A stretch of 64,000 nt of DNA from HGM11501 sp045123995 (GCA_045123995.1 JBGVKY010000001.1:1-64000); one strand, 5' to 3'. Shown: positions 26,394 to 34,575, counted from the stretch's first letter. The notes: generated from the sequence alone by a model not told the origin. Numbers and translations: made by a program.

Positions 26394-27518
26394 ATGCGCG
26401 TTGCTGCCATTATCGCAGAATATAACCCGTTTCATACAGGTCACAAATTTCATATTGCCGAAACCAAAAAGATGGCAGATGCCGTAATTGTCCTTATGTC
26501 GGGAAGCTTTGTCCAGCGTGGTGACGGAGCAATTTTTTCCAAGTTTTCCCGTGCCAAAGCCGCTGTTTTAGGGGGTGCGGATTTAGTTCTGGAGCTCCCC
26601 TTTATCTATTCCACCGCTTCAAGCCGTGATTTTTCTTTCGGTGCGGTTAACATCTTAAATTTCCTTAATGTCATAGACTTTCTTTCTTTTGGCTCAGAAT
26701 GTGCCGACCTTTCCCTTTTAAAAGAGGTTGCCTCATTAGGCGAAAGTGACCAATTCAAGGAACTTCTTAAGGATAATTTAAAAGCCGGGCTTTCATATCC
26801 AAGAGCAAAAGAAGAGGCTTTCAATGCGTTATCCTTGCCTTATCTGGGCGAGCCCAATGATACTCTGGCAGTTCATTATTTAGAAAGTCTTTCAACCCTT
26901 AACTCAAAAATCGAACCCTTTTGCATAAAGCGTACCGTGGAGCATGATTCAACCTTTGACTCCGGCGGATTTTTAAGCGCCAGTGCCATAAGGGAAAAGA
27001 TTATAAAAAACGAAGATGTATCTTCCTATCTTCCCTGTCCCTTTGATGAAAAGCCCCTTTCAGAAGATGCCTTATATCCACTTATCTCCTATGCCGTAAT
27101 GAATCTTGACAAGGAAAACTATCCTGTTCGTTCCAAGGCAGATTATGACCTTGTATCCACAATAAAGGGCACTCCTTCTGCCGGAGACTTTGACTCTTAT
27201 CTATATAATATTAAATCAAAAAGGTATACAATGTCAAGAGTAAAAAGAACTTTATTACACATTTTGTTAAATTCAGGAGAAAAAATCACGGAATTCAATC
27301 CCTATGCCAGAGTTCTGGCGTTAAATTCTACGGGCGGAGAATTACTTAAGAAGATAAAAAAAGAGTCAGGCATAAAAGTTATAACCAAGTTAAGGAAGGA
27401 AGATTTAAAAGACAATTACTCCCTGGCGTTGGACGTCCGTGCTACGGATTTAAGAAATTTAGCTCTGGCGGGACAGAGCGGTGAGGATTTTATAAAAAGT
27501 CCCTTTGTTCTTAAGTGA
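26394..27518 (+). CDS. tmcAL: tRNA(Met) cytidine acetate ligase TmcAL (YlbM-like)
   Basis: 374 residues from the ATG at 26394 with AAAGGAG upstream; the reading frame stays open far into pta but that part is not coding. The nucleotidyltransferase start MRVAAIIAEYNPFHTGHKFH with I/V-x-E-Y-N-P-F-H-x-G-H is diagnostic, followed by VLMSGSFVQRGDGAIFSKFS and LVLELPFIYSTASSRDFSFG. A later SGGFLSASAIREK matches the usual S-S-S-x-I-R motif. In B. subtilis TmcAL activates acetate with ATP and acetylates C34 of elongator tRNA-Met. It sits divergently beside pta-ackA, which make its substrate acetate. Confidence 0.92.
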   Translation: MRVAAIIAEYNPFHTGHKFHIAETKKMADAVIVLMSGSFVQRGDGAIFSKFSRAKAAVLGGADLVLELPFIYSTASSRDFSFGAVNILNFLNVIDFLSFGSECADLSLLKEVASLGESDQFKELLKDNLKAGLSYPRAKEEAFNALSLPYLGEPNDTLAVHYLESLSTLNSKIEPFCIKRTVEHDSTFDSGGFLSASAIREKIIKNEDVSSYLPCPFDEKPLSEDALYPLISYAVMNLDKENYPVRSKADYDLVSTIKGTPSAGDFDSYLYNIKSKRYTMSRVKRTLLHILLNSGEKITEFNPYARVLALNSTGGELLKKIKKESGIKVITKLRKEDLKDNYSLALDVRATDLRNLALAGQSGEDFIKSPFVLK

Positions 27519-27547
27519 AAATATTTTTTGTTTTTTATAAAAAACTC

Positions 27548-27576
27548 TTGCTTTTTTCATTTTCATAGTGTATAAT
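27548..27576 (+). promoter_or_regulatory. promoter for tRNA-Leu
   Basis: TTGCTT (27548-27553), 17-base spacer, TATAAT (27571-27576). The predicted start is about six bases before the tRNA 5' end. Confidence 0.85.
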
Positions 27577-27588
27577 AATAATTCGAAC

Positions 27589-27675
27589 GCCGGTGTGTTG
27601 GAATTGGCAGACGAGGTGGACTCAAAATCCATTGATAGCGATATCGTGCGGGTTCAAGTCCCGCCACCGGCACCA
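27589..27675 (+). tRNA. tRNA-Leu(CAA)
   Basis: 87 nt class II tRNA with encoded CCA. Acceptor arms GCCGGTG (27589-27595) and CACCGGC (27665-27671) pair perfectly; discriminator A, then CCA. The anticodon loop CTCAAAA gives CAA, reading UUG. There is a long variable arm (TGATAGCGATATCG region) and a T-arm GCGGGTTCAAGTCCCGC. It has its own promoter. The last 17 bases before the terminal A recur 204 bases downstream. Confidence 0.96.
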
Positions 27676-27684
27676 AATAAAAGA

Positions 27685-27711
27685 CCGTATACCAAAGGTA
27701 TGCGGTTTTTT
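27685..27711 (+). terminator. terminator of tRNA-Leu, inside repeat R1
   Basis: A 9-bp stem CCGTATACC with GGTATGCGG (one G-T pair), loop AAA, then TTTTTT. It is the first hairpin after the tRNA and fits a rho-independent terminator. The same hairpin recurs in R2. Confidence 0.8.
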
Positions 27712-27787
27712 ATTTGCGTTTCAATCAAAGGGACTGGAACCCTAAGAGGGTTTTTGAGTTAAGAAAACGATTGATTATCGTTTTTAG
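27685..27787. repeat. 103-bp direct repeat, copy 1 (R1)
   Basis: Begins nine bases after the tRNA and matches 27990-28092 over 103 bases with one difference (G or A within the TATTTRCG segment). It holds three hairpins: CCGTATACC/GGTATGCGG followed by T6, AACCCT/AGGGTT followed by T-run, and AAAACGAT/ATCGTTTT. Not credibly coding, although frames stay open through it. Confidence 0.9.
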
Positions 27788-27861
27788 CAAAAAACTGCGA
27801 AGGTTGGTACCGAAACCGCAGGTTTGGGTAACCGAGCAGGGCAGATTGCGAAGCAATATGC

Positions 27862-27878
27862 GTCCCGCCACCGGCACC
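27862..27878 (+). repeat. 17-nt duplicate of the tRNA-Leu 3' end
   Basis: GTCCCGCCACCGGCACC is identical to tRNA positions 27658-27674 (3' half of the T-arm plus acceptor strand). The rest of a tRNA is not present. It could be a remnant of a duplicated tRNA or an att-like scar; no integrase is nearby. Confidence 0.8.
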
Positions 27879-27880
27879 TC

Positions 27881-27927
27881 GTCGAAGCACAGTTCACTTT
27901 GCTTCGACTTTTTTGTGCAAAAAAGTC
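27881..27927 (+). terminator. terminator-like double hairpin in the repeat zone
   Basis: GTCGAAGCA (27881-27889) pairs with TGCTTCGAC (27900-27908), followed by T6; the overlapping GACTTTTTT (906-914) and AAAAAAGTC (919-927) form an alternative hairpin. Between R1 and R2 there is also CCCC-AAAGTC/GACTTT-GGGG (27956-27980). The segment from 27788 to 27989 holds only such structures. Confidence 0.6.
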
Positions 27928-27989
27928 ATCCGCCCGTTTCCTTGCTTCTCCTTTTCCCCAAAAGTCATAGACTTTCGGGGTGCCCCTTT

Positions 27990-28092
27990 CCGTATACCAA
28001 AGGTATGCGGTTTTTTATTTACGTTTCAATCAAAGGGACTGGAACCCTAAGAGGGTTTTTGAGTTAAGAAAACGATTGATTATCGTTTTTAG
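27990..28092. repeat. 103-bp direct repeat, copy 2 (R2)
   Basis: Same 103 bases as R1 with one difference, offset by 305 bases. It carries the same three hairpins. It ends 43 bases before the -35 box of the 4,6-dehydratase gene. Confidence 0.9.
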
Positions 28093-28135
28093 GCATTTTT
28101 ATATTCTTTCCTATGTAACAGTTTATTTATTTTTC

Positions 28136-28164
28136 TTGATTTTTTATTTTCGCTATGGTATAAT
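28136..28164 (+). promoter_or_regulatory. promoter for the nucleotide-sugar dehydratase gene
   Basis: TTGATT (28136-28141), 17-base spacer, perfect TATAAT (28159-28164). It implies a leader of about 55 bases before the ATG at 28225. Confidence 0.82.
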
Positions 28165-28224
28165 ATTGTTATTATTGCCTACTTTGTTTTACATACTTCA
28201 ATTTTTTTGAGACGAATAGTTGAA

Positions 28225-30096
28225 ATGAAAAACTTAATCAGATTTACTAAAAATAAGTATCTTCTGTGTTATGACTTCCTTTTAGCAGGCTTGGGTTTAA
28301 TTTTTACCAAAATATTTTTAAATGCAAAAATCCATTCTTTTACTGACGTTTTCACTGTAAAAACCCATTTTGATTCAGATGACGTATATTACCTTTTATG
28401 CACTGTATTTATTTATTTTGCTGCAATTTACATATCTAAAAGCCATCAGGTTATGTGGATTCACGCAGGAACAAAAAATTATTTGACTTTAATTTGTGCT
28501 CTCATCTTCTCAACTGCATTAAACGTTGTTATGAGCCGCATTTTCTTTACAGGCGAACGTTTTGCAATTTTATTCAATTTATTCTTCTTTTTATGGGTTG
28601 TATGCTCTCGTATGGCAGTAAGAGGCACCAATAAAATATTAAAAGCCAAAAAGCATTTGAAAAAAGCAACACTTTCTAAAAACATTTTGATTATCGGTGC
28701 CGGAGACGGCGGAACAATTTTGCTTCACGACCTTACCACCAATACAACTTCAAATATACATTATAATGTAGTAGGTTTTTTAGACCACAACATTTCAAAA
28801 AAGAACTCCTATATAGAAGACGTAAAGGTGTTGGGGTCTCTTGATATAATAGACAGGGTTTGTAAGGAATATCTTGTGGATGAAATCCATCTTGCCATCC
28901 CTTCCCTTTCTGCAAAGCAGAGAACGGAAATATTGAACAAATGTAACAAGACAGGTTGCAGGCTTAAGATAATGGTAAGCCCCGAAAACGCTCTGGTTGA
29001 CGGCTCTGAAAACAAATTTATCTCAAGAGATGTTCAGATTGAGGACTTACTTGACCGAGGACCTATAACCCTTGATAACAGTGCCATAGAAATGGACATT
29101 AAGGGTAAGGTCATCATGGTAACAGGCGGTGGCGGTTCTATCGGAAGCGAGCTTTGCAGACAGATAGCAAAATACTCTCCTTCCCACCTTGTTGTTTTTG
29201 ATATATATGAAAACAACGCCTACGACTTACAGATGCAGCTTAAAGACCTTTTCCCTGAACTTAATTTATCTGTTATTATCGGTTCTGTAAGAGATTATCT
29301 TAGACTTGACAAAATTCTTTCAGAGATTAAACCTCATATAATTTTCCATGCAGCAGCTCACAAGCACGTTCCTCTCATGGAGGTTTCACCCTCCGAGGCC
29401 ATTAAAAACAACTGCTTTGGAACCTACAATTTAGTCAGATTAGCATCTTTACATAAAGTTTCAAAATTTGTTATGATTTCCACTGACAAGGCTGTTAACC
29501 CCACTAATGTAATGGGAGCTACAAAGCGTATGTGCGAAATGATTGTTCAGGCAATGGACAAAGAAAGCGAAACAAAGTTTGTGGCAGTACGATTCGGAAA
29601 CGTGCTGGGCTCAAACGGAAGCGTTATTCCTCTTTTCAAGCGTCAGATTGCAAATGGAGGTCCAGTAACTGTTACTCACAAGGATATAACAAGATTTTTC
29701 ATGACAATTCCCGAGGCCTCACAGCTCGTAATTCAGGCTGCATCCCACGCCAAGGGCGGGGAAATCTTTGTCCTGGATATGGGAAGTCCCGTAAAAATAT
29801 ACGACTTAGCAGAAAACCTCATCCGCCTCTCAGGCTACAACCCCAACGTTGATATTCCTATTAAAATAACAGGCTTAAGACCAGGCGAAAAACTTTACGA
29901 AGAGCTTTTAATGTCAGAAGAAGGTCTTACAGATACCCCTTACAAGAGTATATTTGTTGGAAAGCCTTCTGATATAACTCTTAACGAAGTCAATGAAAAG
30001 CTGGAATTTCTTAAATCTGCCATAGAATCAGACAACCCCGAAATCATAAAGGAATCGCTTAAAAAGGTAATTCCCACTTACAATCCCACAAACTGA
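28225..30096 (+). CDS. membrane-bound NDP-sugar 4,6-dehydratase (CapD/PglF-like)
   Basis: 623 residues from the ATG at 28225; a TTG at 28207 is a possible longer start, and neither has a strong ribosome site. The first 140 residues hold about four membrane segments. Next is a Rossmann CoA-binding-like domain (NILIIGAGDGGTILLHDL), then the catalytic SDR domain with VIMVTGGGGSIGSELCRQIA and FVMISTDKAVNPTNVMGATK, the Ser/Thr-Asp-Lys motif of inverting or UDP-GlcNAc 4,6-dehydratases. The C-terminus carries ITGLRPGEKLYEELLMSEEG. This enzyme makes 4-keto-6-deoxy sugars, such as those for bacillosamine or capsule. No glycan cluster surrounds it. It is monocistronic, ending at a terminator. Confidence 0.9.
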   Translation: MKNLIRFTKNKYLLCYDFLLAGLGLIFTKIFLNAKIHSFTDVFTVKTHFDSDDVYYLLCTVFIYFAAIYISKSHQVMWIHAGTKNYLTLICALIFSTALNVVMSRIFFTGERFAILFNLFFFLWVVCSRMAVRGTNKILKAKKHLKKATLSKNILIIGAGDGGTILLHDLTTNTTSNIHYNVVGFLDHNISKKNSYIEDVKVLGSLDIIDRVCKEYLVDEIHLAIPSLSAKQRTEILNKCNKTGCRLKIMVSPENALVDGSENKFISRDVQIEDLLDRGPITLDNSAIEMDIKGKVIMVTGGGGSIGSELCRQIAKYSPSHLVVFDIYENNAYDLQMQLKDLFPELNLSVIIGSVRDYLRLDKILSEIKPHIIFHAAAHKHVPLMEVSPSEAIKNNCFGTYNLVRLASLHKVSKFVMISTDKAVNPTNVMGATKRMCEMIVQAMDKESETKFVAVRFGNVLGSNGSVIPLFKRQIANGGPVTVTHKDITRFFMTIPEASQLVIQAASHAKGGEIFVLDMGSPVKIYDLAENLIRLSGYNPNVDIPIKITGLRPGEKLYEELLMSEEGLTDTPYKSIFVGKPSDITLNEVNEKLEFLKSAIESDNPEIIKESLKKVIPTYNPTN

Positions 30097-30105
30097 TAAA
30101 ACAAA

Positions 30106-30136
30106 AAAAAATGCAGCCTTAGAAGGCTGCATTTTT
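30106..30136. terminator. bidirectional terminator between the dehydratase gene and rnpB
   Basis: AAAATGCAGCCTT pairs with AAGGCTGCATTTT across the short loop at 30121-30122, with A-run and T-run flanks on both sides. It serves the plus-strand dehydratase gene (stop 30096) and the minus-strand RNase P RNA ending at about 30138. Confidence 0.9.
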
Positions 30137-30137
30137 T

Positions 30138-30496
30138 GAAGCAGGACTGTAAGCCGGGTTCTGTATCAGACAATCATCTATCTATGCCATATATCTCTAT
30201 ATGGCTAAAGCCGCCGGCCAGAAAGGAGACGGGCCATCTTTTTCCCTTTCTGCCATTACCGACGTTGCTCCGGGTGGGGTTTACAAGGCCTTCGGATTAC
30301 CCCGAAGCCGGTGAGCTCTTACCTCGCCATTTCGCCCTTACCCAAGGCGGACTTTCGTCCGCATCGGGCGGTATATTTTCTGTTGCACTTTCCTTAAAGT
30401 TACCTTCACCGGGAGTTACCCGGCACCCTTTGCCCTGGAGCCCGGACTTTCCTCATTACAGGATTGCTCCTGTCCCGCGATTGTCTGTCCTGCATC
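30138..30496 (-). ncRNA. rnpB: RNase P RNA (class A)
   Basis: On the minus strand the P1 helix pairs GCAGGAC at the 5' end (30487-30493) with GTCCTGC at the 3' end (30141-30147). Universal conserved segments are present in order: GAGGAAAGTCCGGGCTCC (CR-I), GGGTGCCGGGTAACTCCCGG, the AAGGGTGCAACAGAAA-like region, GAGCAACGTCGGTAA-type sequence and the 3' ACAGAACCCGGCTTACAG (CR-V). About 360 nt, the usual length. The layout looks like the ancestral A type, with P-helix segments such as GCCCGAT/ATCGGGC, rather than the Bacillus B type. It processes tRNA 5' ends. Ends are estimated from P1 and the promoter. Confidence 0.95.
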
Positions 30497-30502
30497 TTTA
30501 TC

Positions 30503-30530
30503 ATTATATCACAAAAAAGAAATTTTGCAA
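30503..30530 (-). promoter_or_regulatory. promoter for rnpB
   Basis: Minus strand TTGCAA (30525-30530), 16-base spacer, TATAAT (30503-30508) with a TGA extension. Transcription would begin at about 30496, matching the start of P1. It lies five bases beyond the thiN terminator. Confidence 0.8.
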
Positions 30531-30535
30531 TAGTC

Positions 30536-30572
30536 AAAAAAGAGGACGTAGAAAGTTTACGTCCTCTTTTTT
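30536..30572 (-). terminator. terminator of the yicC-thiN operon
   Basis: A 15-bp stem AAAAAAGAGGACGTA (30536-30550) with TACGTCCTCTTTTTT (30558-30572), seven-base loop, and a T-run on the minus strand. It begins at the thiN stop codon and closes the long operon. Confidence 0.93.
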
Positions 30573-31180
30573 TAATCTCTGCTTATTACAAGGAGAGCCA
30601 ATCCTTCTTTTATGCTTACGTTAGCAACGTCATTTATCACCACATTGCTGACCGTAAGAGTTGAGCCCAATTCAACATCCGTAGCTGAAAGAGGATAATA
30701 AAATCCGTCCAAGGAAAGACCTTTTATTTTATCCCCCAGTGGAAGCACAGAAACGGTTTTCCCTTTATAGCCCTTAAGCGTAAAAACGCCGGTAAAAGCA
30801 AAAATCTCATTATGGCTGTCTGTTATTTTTATGTTTATTCCCTTTTTAAGATATTTTGAGAGCAGGTTTACATTGGCCAAAGAATGGTCAAAGCGAGTGC
30901 CTATTGCCCCGATTAAATGGATTTCGCCAAAACCTAATTCAATCGCTTTTTCTATGGCCGCCTCGGTATCCGTAAAGTCCTTTTCCACTTCCAGCTTTAA
31001 GATGGGTACATCTATAACATTGTCCTTTACGGAGTCCATATCGCCGATGAACAGATCAACCTTAATCCCCAGTTTTTTTGCCTTATCAAAACCGCCGTCT
31101 GCCGCAATTACCAGATTATACTTTTCTTTCAGAAGTATGCCTTCGGTATTTCCTGCCGCCACAATCAGTGCTTTTTTCAT
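30572..31180 (-). CDS. thiN: thiamine pyrophosphokinase
   Basis: 202 residues. Converts thiamine to thiamine diphosphate with ATP. Motifs: VIAADGGFDKAKKLGIKVDL, FIGDMDSVKD (substrate Asp cluster), VEKDFTDTEAAIEKAIELGF and IHLIGAIGTRFDHSLANVNL, followed by the C-terminal beta-barrel with KGLSLDGFYYPLSA and TLTVSNVV. The ATG overlaps the rpe stop by four bases. It is the last gene of the yicC...rpe operon, the same place as in B. subtilis (yloS/thiN). No TPP riboswitch precedes it, so control comes from the operon. Confidence 0.95.
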   Translation of the reverse strand: MKKALIVAAGNTEGILLKEKYNLVIAADGGFDKAKKLGIKVDLFIGDMDSVKDNVIDVPILKLEVEKDFTDTEAAIEKAIELGFGEIHLIGAIGTRFDHSLANVNLLSKYLKKGINIKITDSHNEIFAFTGVFTLKGYKGKTVSVLPLGDKIKGLSLDGFYYPLSATDVELGSTLTVSNVVINDVANVSIKEGLALLVISRD

Positions 31181-31827
31181 TTTGCCCCACAGCTTTTCAT
31201 TTTTAAAATTTCGTCCTTAGGGTTTATTGCATTAAATATGGCTGATCCTGATACCAAAACATTTGCTCCTGCCTCTATTACAACTGCCGCATTTTCTGCG
31301 CTTATCCCCCCGTCTACCTGTATATCTATATCTCTGTCTTTAATCAATTCTTTTGCTTCTTTAATTTTTTCTACTGTTTCTGGAATAAATTTCTGTCCTC
31401 CAAACCCCGGATTAACTGTCATGACTAAAATCATATCCATATGGTCAAGAACATACTTAAGACAAGACACATCTGTTCCAGGATTTAATGCCACTCCCGA
31501 TTTCAATCCTAAAGCTTTTATTGCCTGCAGCGTTCTGTGAAGATGCTTTGTTGCTTCCGCATGAACTGTTATAATATCTGCCCCTGCCTTTTTGAAATCC
31601 TCAAGATATCTTTCAGGAGAATCTATCATAAGATGTACGTCAAAGGGTTTTTTTGTGCATTTTCTTATAGAAGAAATTACCGGAAGTCCAAAAGAAATAT
31701 TTGGAACAAAGCTTCCATCCATTACATCTATGTGTATAAGGTCACAGCCCGCCTCATCAATTTTCTTTATTTCTTTTTCAAGATTTGCAAAATCTGATGC
31801 CAGAATGGAAGGTGATATTTTAATCAT
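31177..31827 (-). CDS. rpe: ribulose-phosphate 3-epimerase
   Basis: 216 residues, TIM barrel. Interconverts ribulose-5-P and xylulose-5-P. Motifs: ISPSILASDFANLEKEIKKI, CDLIHIDVMDGSFVPNISFG (metal His and Asp), PFDVHLMIDSPERYLEDF, LVMTVNPGFGGQKFIPETVE and IDIQVDGGISAENAAVVIEA (catalytic Asp). Standard length. 19 bases after rsgA, overlapping thiN. Confidence 0.97.
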   Translation of the reverse strand: MIKISPSILASDFANLEKEIKKIDEAGCDLIHIDVMDGSFVPNISFGLPVISSIRKCTKKPFDVHLMIDSPERYLEDFKKAGADIITVHAEATKHLHRTLQAIKALGLKSGVALNPGTDVSCLKYVLDHMDMILVMTVNPGFGGQKFIPETVEKIKEAKELIKDRDIDIQVDGGISAENAAVVIEAGANVLVSGSAIFNAINPKDEILKMKSCGAK

Positions 31828-31846
31828 TAGCTTAATCCTTTCTTAA

Positions 31847-32710
31847 TTAAAAGCGATGCTTTTCTTTTTCTTTCTTTTCTTTTATCATTTTAAGATAATT
31901 TTCGTAGCGGCTCTGGTGTATTTCCCCGTTTGAAACAGCTTCTTTCACCATACACCCGGGCTCATTTTCATGAGTACAGTCGGAAAATCTGCAGTTTTCT
32001 GAGTGTTTTTGAAATTCAGGGAAACAAGAAGATACATTATAATCCATGACTTCGAAGGAACTGAATCCCGGGGTGTCCAGGACAAAACCTCCGTAGGAAA
32101 GAGTTAAAAGTTCCGCATGACGCGTGGTATGCTTTCCTCTCTCTATTTTCTCACTTACCTTTCCTGTCTTTAATATAAATTCCTCTCCAAAAGCGTTCAG
32201 AAGAGATGATTTTCCAACTCCGGATGCTCCTGCAAATGCGGTTATTTTTCCCTTAGTAAGTTCTTTAAGTCTGTCAATTCCGCTTCTGTCAGAAAGCCCT
32301 GTGGATATTACAGGAAAGCCCGCCTTTTCATATATTTCCTCATAAAGAGAGCTATCCTTAAGGTCATTTTTGGTTATGCATATTATAACCCCGATATTTT
32401 CGGAAACCGCTGTAGCCGTAAGCTTGTCCACCAAAAGCAAGTCAGGCTTGGGGCTTGCCACCGCAAAGGTTATAAGTAAATTATCAATATTAGCAACATT
32501 AGGGCGTATAAGCATATTTTTACGCTCATATATTTCATTTATGGCATAAAGAGCGTCATCAACCTTCTCTATTTCAACTCTGTCTCCAACCAAAGGAGAC
32601 AAATAGTTTTTCTGCCTGAATTTTCCCCTGGGGGAACATTCAAATATTCCCCCATCACAGTTTACGCTATAAAGTCCACCGACTCCTTTAGTAATAATAC
32701 CCTGCATCAA
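31847..32710 (-). CDS. rsgA: ribosome small-subunit GTPase RsgA
   Basis: 287 residues with the circularly permuted GTPase order. An OB-fold N-terminus (SPLVGDRVEIEKVDDALYAI) precedes G4 CITKNDL, G1 AFAGASGVGKSSLLNAF and G3 VLDTPGFSSFEV. A C-terminal zinc motif C-x-x-x-x-x-C...H-x-x-E-x-x-C follows (FSDCTHENEPGCMVKEAV). RsgA assists late 30S maturation and is stimulated by the ribosome. The start overlaps the prkC stop by four bases. In B. subtilis (CpgA) it is a PrkC substrate, which suits this neighbourhood. Confidence 0.96.
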   Translation of the reverse strand: MMQGIITKGVGGLYSVNCDGGIFECSPRGKFRQKNYLSPLVGDRVEIEKVDDALYAINEIYERKNMLIRPNVANIDNLLITFAVASPKPDLLLVDKLTATAVSENIGVIICITKNDLKDSSLYEEIYEKAGFPVISTGLSDRSGIDRLKELTKGKITAFAGASGVGKSSLLNAFGEEFILKTGKVSEKIERGKHTTRHAELLTLSYGGFVLDTPGFSSFEVMDYNVSSCFPEFQKHSENCRFSDCTHENEPGCMVKEAVSNGEIHQSRYENYLKMIKEKKEKEKHRF

Positions 32711-34575
32711 CCCTGCACGCTCTTTTCTTCGTAGAATGCATTATCTATATAAATTTCGTAGGTAACAGTTCCCGAAATTTTCACCTTTACCGATACATCG
32801 TCTCCGGGATTATGATTCTTTTTATAAACCACGTCTCCGTTATCCTTCCTTATTACCTTGACGTTTACTTTTTCAGCTCCGTCGGGTACTTTGAAAGAAA
32901 GCAATGCATCCTTTACCCCCTTGCTCTCCCCCGTTGCCACAAATAAGGTTATTACTTCCTCTTCATTTAATCTTTCTGTTGCTTCAGGATTTTGCTTTAC
33001 TACCGTATCTTTTTCGCTTTCGCTTTCAACATATTCTATTTCGATATTGAAATAGCCTTTCCCGTTTAAGCGTTCTCTTGCCGAGGTCAATTTCATTCCT
33101 GTAACAAAAGGCACTTCAGGGTCAACATTTTCTCCACCAAGGCTTCTGAAAATGGTTACAAGACTTCCATTTTTAATTGTTTCACCGGCTTCGGGCTCCT
33201 GCTTTGTAACCCTTCCCTCGTCATACTTTTCGTTTAAATCATCGTCTTTTTCGTCTTCAATTATACATCTCAAGCCTAAGCCTTCGATTTTCTCCTTAAC
33301 TTCCTCCGCCTTATCTCCCACAAAGCTGTCAAGTTTTATTTTCTCCTCGCCGAGACCTATTGTAACATAAATCTCCTTTGAACCGGAAAGCTTTCTGCCA
33401 TCAGGAGGCTCCTGAACTATAATTTTTTCACGTTCTTCTCTAAGACTGTAATCCTCTTTCTTTATAATCACAGAGATTTCGGGGTCTATTTCCAAAACCT
33501 TTTCTTCCGCCTCTTCCAAAGTAAGTCCTTTAAGGTTTGGAACTTCTATATTCTTCTGTCTTCCCATCAAAATCAAAGAAAGAATACCACCCGCAACAAT
33601 AAACGCCAGAGCTATTATAAGACCGCTTATTAAGGCTTTTTTCCTTTTCTTTGCCCCGTTTTCCCTGTTGGTCTTTTCTATAAGCTCGTCATCAATAACA
33701 TCAATCTGCTTTGTGGAATAAAAACCTTCCTTTTCGTCATCGCTCAAAACAACCGACGGGTCTGCCAGAACTCTCAATATATCAGAATTCATGGAAAGTG
33801 CAGAAGCATATCTCTGAGCTTGCTCCTTACGCATGGCTTTGAGAATTATGTATTCTACCGATTCTGGAAGATTTTCCGTAAGTAGAGTTGGGCTTTTAGG
33901 TTCCTTTTGCAAATGTTGCATAGCAACTGCCACGGTTGTATCTGCATCAAAGGGTACTTTTCCCGTTATCATTTCATAAAGGCATACGCCAAGAGAATAA
34001 AGGTCACTTCTCTCATCAGTAAAACCGCCTCTTGCCTGCTCGGGAGACAGATAGTGAGCAGAGCCTAAAACCTTTGAACCGATGGTCATGGTTGAGGCAG
34101 AGGTTGCCCTTGCAATACCGAAATCCATGACTTTTAATGTTCCGTCACCCGTCACCATAATATTATGAGGTTTTATATCCCTGTGTATAACCTTTTTTGA
34201 GTGTGCCTGGGAAAGCGCACCAAGAATCTGGGATGCAAATTTAAGGGCTTTTCTGAAAGGAAGCTTCCCCTCTTTTGTAATAAGTTCCTTTAATGTTTCA
34301 CCCTCTATATATTCCATTACAATGTAATGAAGATTTTCATGTATTCCAACGTCGTAAATAGAAACTATATTAGGGTGGTTAAGTGCCGCAGCTGATTTAG
34401 CCTCGGCATCAAAGCGTTTTATAAACTCCTCGTCCTCTTTGAACTCGGGTCGCAAAACCTTTATCGCCACACTTCGGTTGAGCATTTTATCATTGGCTTT
34501 ATATACAATGGCCATGCCACCTTGTCCTATTTCTCGTTCTATTATATATCTTCCTCCGAGAATTATTTCTCCCAT
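32707..34575 (-). CDS. prkC: Ser/Thr protein kinase with PASTA domains (PrkC)
   Basis: 622 residues. The N-terminal kinase domain has GQGGMAIVYKANDKMLNRSV (glycine loop), VAIKVLRPEF (Lys), VIHRDIKPHNIMVTGDG (catalytic loop), VMDFGIARATSAST (DFG and activation loop) and HYLSPEQARGG. One membrane helix lies near residues 320-345 (ALISGLIIALAFIVAGGILS). Three PASTA repeats follow (about 350-420, 421-485 and 486-550: starts VPNLKGLT, LDSFVGDK, VPFVTGMK). These bind muropeptides in related kinases and trigger germination or growth signals. A C-terminal beta-like tail of about 70 residues is extra. Paired with phosphatase prpC 29 bases upstream. Confidence 0.97.
   Translation of the reverse strand: MGEIILGGRYIIEREIGQGGMAIVYKANDKMLNRSVAIKVLRPEFKEDEEFIKRFDAEAKSAAALNHPNIVSIYDVGIHENLHYIVMEYIEGETLKELITKEGKLPFRKALKFASQILGALSQAHSKKVIHRDIKPHNIMVTGDGTLKVMDFGIARATSASTMTIGSKVLGSAHYLSPEQARGGFTDERSDLYSLGVCLYEMITGKVPFDADTTVAVAMQHLQKEPKSPTLLTENLPESVEYIILKAMRKEQAQRYASALSMNSDILRVLADPSVVLSDDEKEGFYSTKQIDVIDDELIEKTNRENGAKKRKKALISGLIIALAFIVAGGILSLILMGRQKNIEVPNLKGLTLEEAEEKVLEIDPEISVIIKKEDYSLREEREKIIVQEPPDGRKLSGSKEIYVTIGLGEEKIKLDSFVGDKAEEVKEKIEGLGLRCIIEDEKDDDLNEKYDEGRVTKQEPEAGETIKNGSLVTIFRSLGGENVDPEVPFVTGMKLTSARERLNGKGYFNIEIEYVESESEKDTVVKQNPEATERLNEEEVITLFVATGESKGVKDALLSFKVPDGAEKVNVKVIRKDNGDVVYKKNHNPGDDVSVKVKISGTVTYEIYIDNAFYEEKSVQG

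Noticed and set aside
27589..27878. Integrated genetic element at the tRNA
   Set aside because: No integrase, recombinase or cargo genes between the tRNA and its 3' copy; kept only as a scar or repeat hypothesis.
25089..28092. CRISPR-like array
   Set aside because: Only two copies of each repeat, repeats are long with internal hairpins, spacers are not regular, and no cas genes exist in the window.
27714..28210. Two overlapping plus-strand frames through the repeat zone
   Set aside because: Both translate the same repeat sequence R1/R2 and hairpins; the shared peptide reflects the DNA repeat, not a protein family. No ribosome sites.
30136..30624. 162-codon plus-strand frame over the RNase P region
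   Set aside because: It runs through RNase P RNA (opposite strand) whose conserved core is clear; no ribosome site.
31000..31300. TPP riboswitch near thiN
   Set aside because: The gene overlaps rpe by four bases; no CUGAGA/ACCUGA-type TPP motif is seen in the operon gaps.
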